Shown: one piece after another, positions 21,458-25,283 of the stretch | Numbering within the stretch: position 1 is the stretch's first letter | Layout: each line of letters opens with the position of its first letter | Source of the DNA: DASSKP01 sp035695045 | GTDB lineage: Bacteria > Actinomycetota > Actinomycetes > JAFAQI01 | Assembly (NCBI GenBank): GCA_035695045.1 | Contig: DASSEX010000024.1 | Coordinates: 1 to 25,283 of the forward strand | DNA: 25,283 nucleotides | Direction: 5' to 3' | The notes under the pieces: model-generated | Databases searched by the model: none | What the model was told of the DNA's origin: nothing | Seen by the model: the letters and a program-made list of their open reading frames with translations, nothing else | Made by a program: the position numbers and the translations under genes

Positions 21458-22034
21458 AGCTGGTCAGCGTCTCCACCGAAGCCGGCTTGCAGACCCGGCA
21501 GGGCCGAAGTCCACGGTCGGCAACCTCGTCCGCGGTGACGAACTGGAGCTCGTCGCGCCCCTGCACCAACCGGCAGTCCGGAGAGTGGTACGACGCCCCG
21601 CCGGCAGCGAACAGGCCCTGGGTCGACGTCGGAGTGCCGGGGTATGGCTGTGTGCCCGACATGGCGGACCGGGCGACGATGGTCACCAGCTCGTCGAGCT
21701 TCGACTCGAGCCGGGCGCGGTCGTTGCGCGCGTTGTGCACGATCATCATCGCGGCGCCGAGGACGACCAGCGCGAGGCCGAGGATGCCGCCGGAGACCAG
21801 CCACGGCAGCTGCGCCTGCAGCAGCGTCACGCCACCGACCTGGCCGCCGCCGCCGGCCATGCCGTTCCAGCCGAGGCCGATCGCGAGAAGACCCAGCGCG
21901 ACGACGACGAGGCCGAGGCCGCCGCCGAGCGCGGCGAAACGCGGGACGGTGAGACGCGGCAGCCGCGACACGAGTCCGCGACGCTTCTTGTGCGCCCCGG
22001 GCACGCTGGTGAGGTCGTAGGGCTGGGCGGCCAT
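21456..22034 (-). CDS. Two-helix membrane protein with Ada-like C-terminal metal site
   Basis: A 192-residue inner-membrane protein. A basic N-terminus (HKKRRGLVSRLPRL) precedes a first membrane helix (about 34-56), then a short Gly-rich loop, a second helix (about 77-99) and a charged coiled-coil stretch (101-122, NDRARLESKLDELV). The cytoplasmic C-terminus has YHSPDC (His150, Cys154) and RPCRVC (Cys179, Cys182), spaced like the zinc-binding site of the Ada repair protein and related zinc-finger-like modules. A metal or redox-sensing role is inferred. The ATG at 22034 has GGAGG eight bases upstream; an in-frame ATG at 22088, preceded by GGGGAGG only two bases away, would add 18 residues. It follows livF by 62 bases, so it may be the last gene of that operon. 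Confidence 0.8.
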   Translation of the reverse strand: MAAQPYDLTSVPGAHKKRRGLVSRLPRLTVPRFAALGGGLGLVVVALGLLAIGLGWNGMAGGGGQVGGVTLLQAQLPWLVSGGILGLALVVLGAAMMIVHNARNDRARLESKLDELVTIVARSAMSGTQPYPGTPTSTQGLFAAGGASYHSPDCRLVQGRDELQFVTADEVADRGLRPCRVCKPASVETLTS

Positions 22035-22096
22035 GGCGAGGTCCTCCGGTTGGCTGTGACGTGCTGATTTCGACGTGCGGATGCGCATGTCCTCCC

Positions 22097-22798
22097 CTAA
22101 CCGAGGTAGGCCGCGCGCAGGTCGCCGGTCTCTTCCAGCTCCTGTCCGCGTCCGTCGAAGGTGATCGTGCCCTTCTGCATGACGAGCGCCTGGTCGGCGT
22201 ACGGCAGCACGCCGACGTTCTGCTCGACGATGACGACGGTCGTGCCGTCGTCGTTGATCTGGTCGACGACCAGGAAGACCGTCTCGGTGAGCTTCGGCGA
22301 GAGGCCGAGCGAGGCCTCGTCGATGAGCAGCAGTCGCGGCTTGCTCATCAGCGCGCGACCGATCGCGAGCATCTGCTGTTCTCCGCCGGACAGTGTGCCG
22401 GCGAGCTGGTCGGAGCGCTCCTCGAGCCGGGGGAAGTAGCCGTAGACCTTGTCGAGCTGCTCCTTCATGACCTTGCGGTTGGTCCACGCACCGAGCTCGA
22501 GATTGGTCCGCACGCTGAGCGCCGGGAAGACCCGCCGCCCTTCCGGGCAGAGCGCAACGCCGCGCTTGACGATCTCCGGCGCCGTCAGGCCGCTGATGAC
22601 CTTCCCGTCGAACCGGACCTGCCCGCCCCAGGCCTTGAGCAGGCCGGCAACGGTGTTGATGGTGGTCGACTTACCGGCGCCGTTGAGCCCGAACATGACC
22701 GCGGTCTCGCCCTCGGAGACTGCGAACGAGACGCCCTGAAGCACCGGCACGCTGCCGTAGCCGGCCCGCAGGTCCTCGACCTCGAGAAGCGCACTCAC
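22097..22798 (-). CDS. livF: Branched-chain amino acid-type ABC transporter ATP-binding protein LivF
   Basis: A 233-residue ATPase of the HAAT importer family. Walker A is GLNGAGKS (37-44), the signature is LSGGEQQ (136-142), Walker B is LLLIDEASLGLSP (157-168) and the switch is VEQN. CPEGRRVFPALSVRTNL is typical of LivF. It drives uptake as a heterodimer with LivG on the cytoplasmic face of LivHM. The GTG at 22798 overlaps the livG stop (GTGA). The substrate could be branched-chain amino acids or another amide or urea-like compound, because the substrate-binding protein is not in the window. Confidence 0.94.
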   Translation of the reverse strand: MSALLEVEDLRAGYGSVPVLQGVSFAVSEGETAVMFGLNGAGKSTTINTVAGLLKAWGGQVRFDGKVISGLTAPEIVKRGVALCPEGRRVFPALSVRTNLELGAWTNRKVMKEQLDKVYGYFPRLEERSDQLAGTLSGGEQQMLAIGRALMSKPRLLLIDEASLGLSPKLTETVFLVVDQINDDGTTVVIVEQNVGVLPYADQALVMQKGTITFDGRGQELEETGDLRAAYLG

Positions 22799-23622
22799 GA
22801 CGTCACCTCCGCGAGCTCCTGCTGGTCTTCGGGAAGCTCGGTCTCGGCAAGCGCCTCCGGCGCTTCTCCGCCGAGGTACGCCGCCACGACCTCGGGATGG
22901 TTGCGCACATGGTCCGGGTCGCCCTCAGCGAGGAGCTTGCCGAAGTTGAGGACGTAGACGTAGTCGCAGACGGCGGCGACGAGCGGCACGTGGTGCTCGA
23001 TCAACAGCATCGTGACGCCGAGCTCCTTGCGCAGCGTGAGCAGCCGCTCGCCGAGCTGGTGCGACTCCTCCGGGCCCATGCCGCTGGACGGTTCGTCCAG
23101 CAGCAGCAGGTCGGGGTCGGTCGCGAGGGCGCAGCCGAGCTCGAGCAGCTTGAGCGTTCCGTAGGACAGAGCACCGAGGCGCCGGTCGCGGAACTCGCCG
23201 AGCCCGAGCAGCTCGAGGATGGCCTCGGCCCGGGTGACGAGCTCCTTCTCCCGAGCCCGCACGACACCGGAACCGACGACTGCCTGCAGGGCGCCGTACC
23301 CGGTCTTGGTGTGTTGCGCGGTGAGGAGGTTCTCCAGGACGGTCTCGGACTTGACCATGCCGACGTTCTGGAACGTGCGGCCGATGCCGAGTGCGGCCTT
23401 GCGGTGCGGCGGCAGCTTCGTGACATCGTCGCCGCGGTAGAAGACCTGGCCTCGGGACGGCTTGTAGAAGCCGGTGATGCAGTTGAACGCCGTCGTCTTA
23501 CCGGCGCCGTTGGGGCCCATCAGCCCGACGATCTCCCACTCGTCGACCTTGAGGTCGAGGGAGTCGATCGCGGTGAGACCACCGAAGCGGATGGTCAGGT
23601 CGCGCACCTCAAGCACGGACAC
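22795..23622 (-). CDS. livG: Branched-chain amino acid-type ABC transporter ATP-binding protein LivG
   Basis: A 275-residue ATPase partner of LivF. Walker A is GPNGAGKT (36-43), GIGRTFQNVGMV (79-90) is LivG-like, Walker B is DLLLLDEPSSGMGPEE (171-186) and the switch is LLIEHH. The signature reads LSYGTLKLLELG (152-163), with Thr where the family usually has Gln, a mild deviation. The C-terminal tail after AAYLGG is extended by about 25 acidic residues (EAPEALAETELPEDQQELAEVTS). The GTG at 23622 has GGAGGG about five bases upstream and overlaps the end of livM by 14 bases. Confidence 0.94.
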   Translation of the reverse strand: MSVLEVRDLTIRFGGLTAIDSLDLKVDEWEIVGLMGPNGAGKTTAFNCITGFYKPSRGQVFYRGDDVTKLPPHRKAALGIGRTFQNVGMVKSETVLENLLTAQHTKTGYGALQAVVGSGVVRAREKELVTRAEAILELLGLGEFRDRRLGALSYGTLKLLELGCALATDPDLLLLDEPSSGMGPEESHQLGERLLTLRKELGVTMLLIEHHVPLVAAVCDYVYVLNFGKLLAEGDPDHVRNHPEVVAAYLGGEAPEALAETELPEDQQELAEVTS

Positions 23623-24745
23623 TGCTGCCCTCCATCGCTCCGACGCCGTCGCCGCCGTCCGGGTCGTGCAGCGTGAACGGGTGCCCCGCGAACCACCGGG
23701 CGAACGGCCGGATCACCTGGCCCAGACCGCCGGGGTTGAGCACGACCGTCTGCAGCAGCAGCACCGCGCCGATCACGTTGGAGATGTAGAACTTGTGGTC
23801 GTTGTAGAAGTTCAGCCAGCCGGTGTGCTGCGCGATCGCGCCCATCATCGGGCTGATCGGGCTGACCAGCGCGAAGAAGACGGCGGCGATGATGACGCCG
23901 CCACGGTTGGCGAGGCCGCCCACGACGACCATGACGACGAAGGTCAGCGCCAGGTTGAAGCCGGCCGCGGCTGTGAAGTCCTTGTCGGAGAACTGCTGCG
24001 TCCAGAAGGCGAAGACGCCTCCGGCGAGGCCGGCCATCGCGCCGGAGAGGGTGAACCCGAGCAGCTTGTAGCCGAGCACGTTGACGCCGAACGCCGACGC
24101 GACCAGCTCGTTGTCACGCAACGCGATCAGCCCGCGGCCGACCTTCGTCCGCCGCACGCAGACGTCGACGTAGTAGCAGACCACGACCATCGCGAGGGCG
24201 AACAGGTAGAAGCGGTACTCGCTCGACAGCGCCGTGGGGCGGTAGGCCTTCACCCCGGCGTCCTGGCCGTTGAGCGACGGCAGCGTGAAGATCGCGTCGG
24301 CGAAGACGCTGCCGAACACGAGCGTGACGAGTGCCAGATAGAGACCGCGGATGCGCAGCGCGACCGCGCCGAGCAACAGTGCGGCGGCGCCGGAGGCGGC
24401 CGCCGCCGTCACCATGCCGATGCCGAAGAGGAACGGGTCGGCGGCGGTCGTGCCGGTGTTGATGAGGTTGGCCGTCGTCAGCGCACCGAGCCCGACGAAC
24501 GCCTGGTGGCCCAGCGAGATCTGGCCGGTGTAGCCGGTGAGCACGTTCATCGACAGACCGACCATCACGAAGATGGCGGCGTACGCCGCGATGTTGGCGA
24601 AGCCGTCGCTGTGCAGCGGCAGCAGCAGCACCACCGCGAGGAGCGGGAGAGCGGCGGCGGTCCGCGCACCCAGTCGCCGTCGTGTGCGGCGGTGCGCGTC
24701 GAGGTCGAGCGCAGGAGCTGCGATGGGAGGGCTGGTGACGGTCAT
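23609..24745 (-). CDS. livM: Branched-chain amino acid-type ABC transporter permease LivM
   Basis: A 378-residue inner-membrane permease with about nine hydrophobic segments. It has the LivM signature GLSMNVLTGYTGQISLGHQA, LRIRGLYLALVTLVFG and the cytoplasmic coupling loop RRTKVGRGLIALRDNELVASAFG that contacts the ATPases, then GLAGGVFAFWTQQFS and VVVGGLANRGG. The first 30 residues form a charged cytoplasmic extension (LDLDAHRRTRRRLG). The ATG at 24745 follows GGAGG with six bases between and overlaps nothing; livH ends two bases upstream. Confidence 0.94.
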   Translation of the reverse strand: MTVTSPPIAAPALDLDAHRRTRRRLGARTAAALPLLAVVLLLPLHSDGFANIAAYAAIFVMVGLSMNVLTGYTGQISLGHQAFVGLGALTTANLINTGTTAADPFLFGIGMVTAAAASGAAALLLGAVALRIRGLYLALVTLVFGSVFADAIFTLPSLNGQDAGVKAYRPTALSSEYRFYLFALAMVVVCYYVDVCVRRTKVGRGLIALRDNELVASAFGVNVLGYKLLGFTLSGAMAGLAGGVFAFWTQQFSDKDFTAAAGFNLALTFVVMVVVGGLANRGGVIIAAVFFALVSPISPMMGAIAQHTGWLNFYNDHKFYISNVIGAVLLLQTVVLNPGGLGQVIRPFARWFAGHPFTLHDPDGGDGVGAMEGSSVRA

Positions 24746-24746
24746 G

Positions 24747-25283
24747 TCACGCCTCCTGTCCGAGCAGGCCACGCGGTCGGAACATCAGCACGACGAGCAG
24801 GACGAGGAACACGGCGAGCTCGGCCTGACCGTTCTGCACCCGGCTGAGCAGCGGGACGAACGACGCGTCGGCGTTCGCGAACGACTCGATCAGGCCGAGC
24901 AGGATGCCACCGACGAACGCGCCGGGCAGGCTCGTCATCCCACCCAGGACGGCAGCGGCGAACGCGACGGTGAGCGTGGTGCCGGTGAAGGCGCCGGGCG
25001 TGACGGTGCCGGCGGGGGGCACCGCGAGCAGGATGCCGGCGACGCCACCGAGTAGGCCCGCGATCGCCCACGAGATCAGCGAGATCCGCTCGACAGAGAT
25101 GCCGACGACCCGCGCTGCGGTCGCGTCCTGGCTGACCGCGAGGATCGCCGTGCCGGTGCGGGTGTAGCGGAAGAAGACGAACGCACCGAGTGCGAGCAGC
25201 GCGAGGATGACGACCTTCGCGGCGTCCTGGTCGAGGATCGCGACGTTGTCGATGCGCGTGACGAAGGCCCGTACGCCGAGGAC
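24747..25283 (-). CDS. livH: Branched-chain amino acid-type ABC transporter permease LivH, 3' part
   Basis: The C-terminal 178 residues of a permease; the 5' end lies beyond the right edge (family length about 290). Visible are the coupling loop RYTRTGTAILAVSQDATAARVVGISVERI, then GLLGGVAGILLAVPPAGTVTP, the segment FAAAVLGGMTSLPGAFVGGILLGLIES and the terminal VLMFRPRGLLGQEA typical of LivH. It forms the membrane channel with LivM. The substrate-binding protein is probably encoded further right. Confidence 0.93.
   Translation of the reverse strand, partial: VLGVRAFVTRIDNVAILDQDAAKVVILALLALGAFVFFRYTRTGTAILAVSQDATAARVVGISVERISLISWAIAGLLGGVAGILLAVPPAGTVTPGAFTGTTLTVAFAAAVLGGMTSLPGAFVGGILLGLIESFANADASFVPLLSRVQNGQAELAVFLVLLVVLMFRPRGLLGQEA

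Noticed and set aside
1..25283. CRISPR array, tRNA/rRNA genes, transposases, toxin-antitoxin pairs or phage defence genes
   Set aside because: I saw no regularly spaced repeats, no cloverleaf or rRNA-like sequence, and no recombinase or known defence motifs anywhere in the window.

Overview
This is a high-GC actinobacterial chromosome segment. The strongest taxonomic marker is mca, the mycothiol S-conjugate amidase, because mycothiol is confined to Actinomycetia. A GTP-type PEP carboxykinase, a C-terminal LAATG sorting signal of the class E sortase type, TAnnnT promoters placed to give leaderless mRNAs, and many GTGA/ATGA start-stop overlaps fit that placement. I cannot name a genus. There are no RNA genes, insertion sequences, phage genes or CRISPR arrays, and no gene-free stretch exceeds about 190 bp. 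Base composition looks even throughout, so I read it as core or stable accessory chromosome.

Layout. 1-1086 is the N-terminal part of pckG, with an inverted repeat over its promoter. 1236-2158 holds a conserved actinobacterial protein of unknown role and a small secreted protein. 2223-6371 is a coupled leftward operon: a 14-helix DHA2-type efflux pump, a MarR regulator and a DUF255 (YyaL/SSP411) thioredoxin-domain protein. Three inverted repeats cover its promoter. 6477-7920 holds arfB (ribosome rescue), then, leftward, mca coupled to a 54-residue membrane peptide. greA starts divergently from mca and meets ilvA tail to tail, sharing one CTAG as both stop codons. 8473-11850 is a leftward FIST - ROK kinase - ilvA operon. 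11971-13572 is a secreted orphan protein closed by a strong hairpin.

13667-17610 is a tight rightward operon of a MoxR-like AAA+ ATPase, a VWA (MIDAS) protein and a hemerythrin-like protein, probably a chaperone or metal-insertion system. 17617-20169 is a large surface-anchored esterase-like protein, convergent with it. 20240-22034 encodes, leftward, a two-helix membrane protein with an Ada-like metal site, an AIM24-family protein and a helical small protein, with a 48-bp imperfect palindrome between the first two. 22097-25283 is a leftward branched-chain amino-acid-type ABC importer (livH, cut by the window edge, then livM, livG, livF).

The least explained parts are the AAA+/VWA/hemerythrin operon, the AIM24 cluster with its palindrome, and the surface esterase. 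All functional statements rest on reading motifs by eye; no database search was possible.
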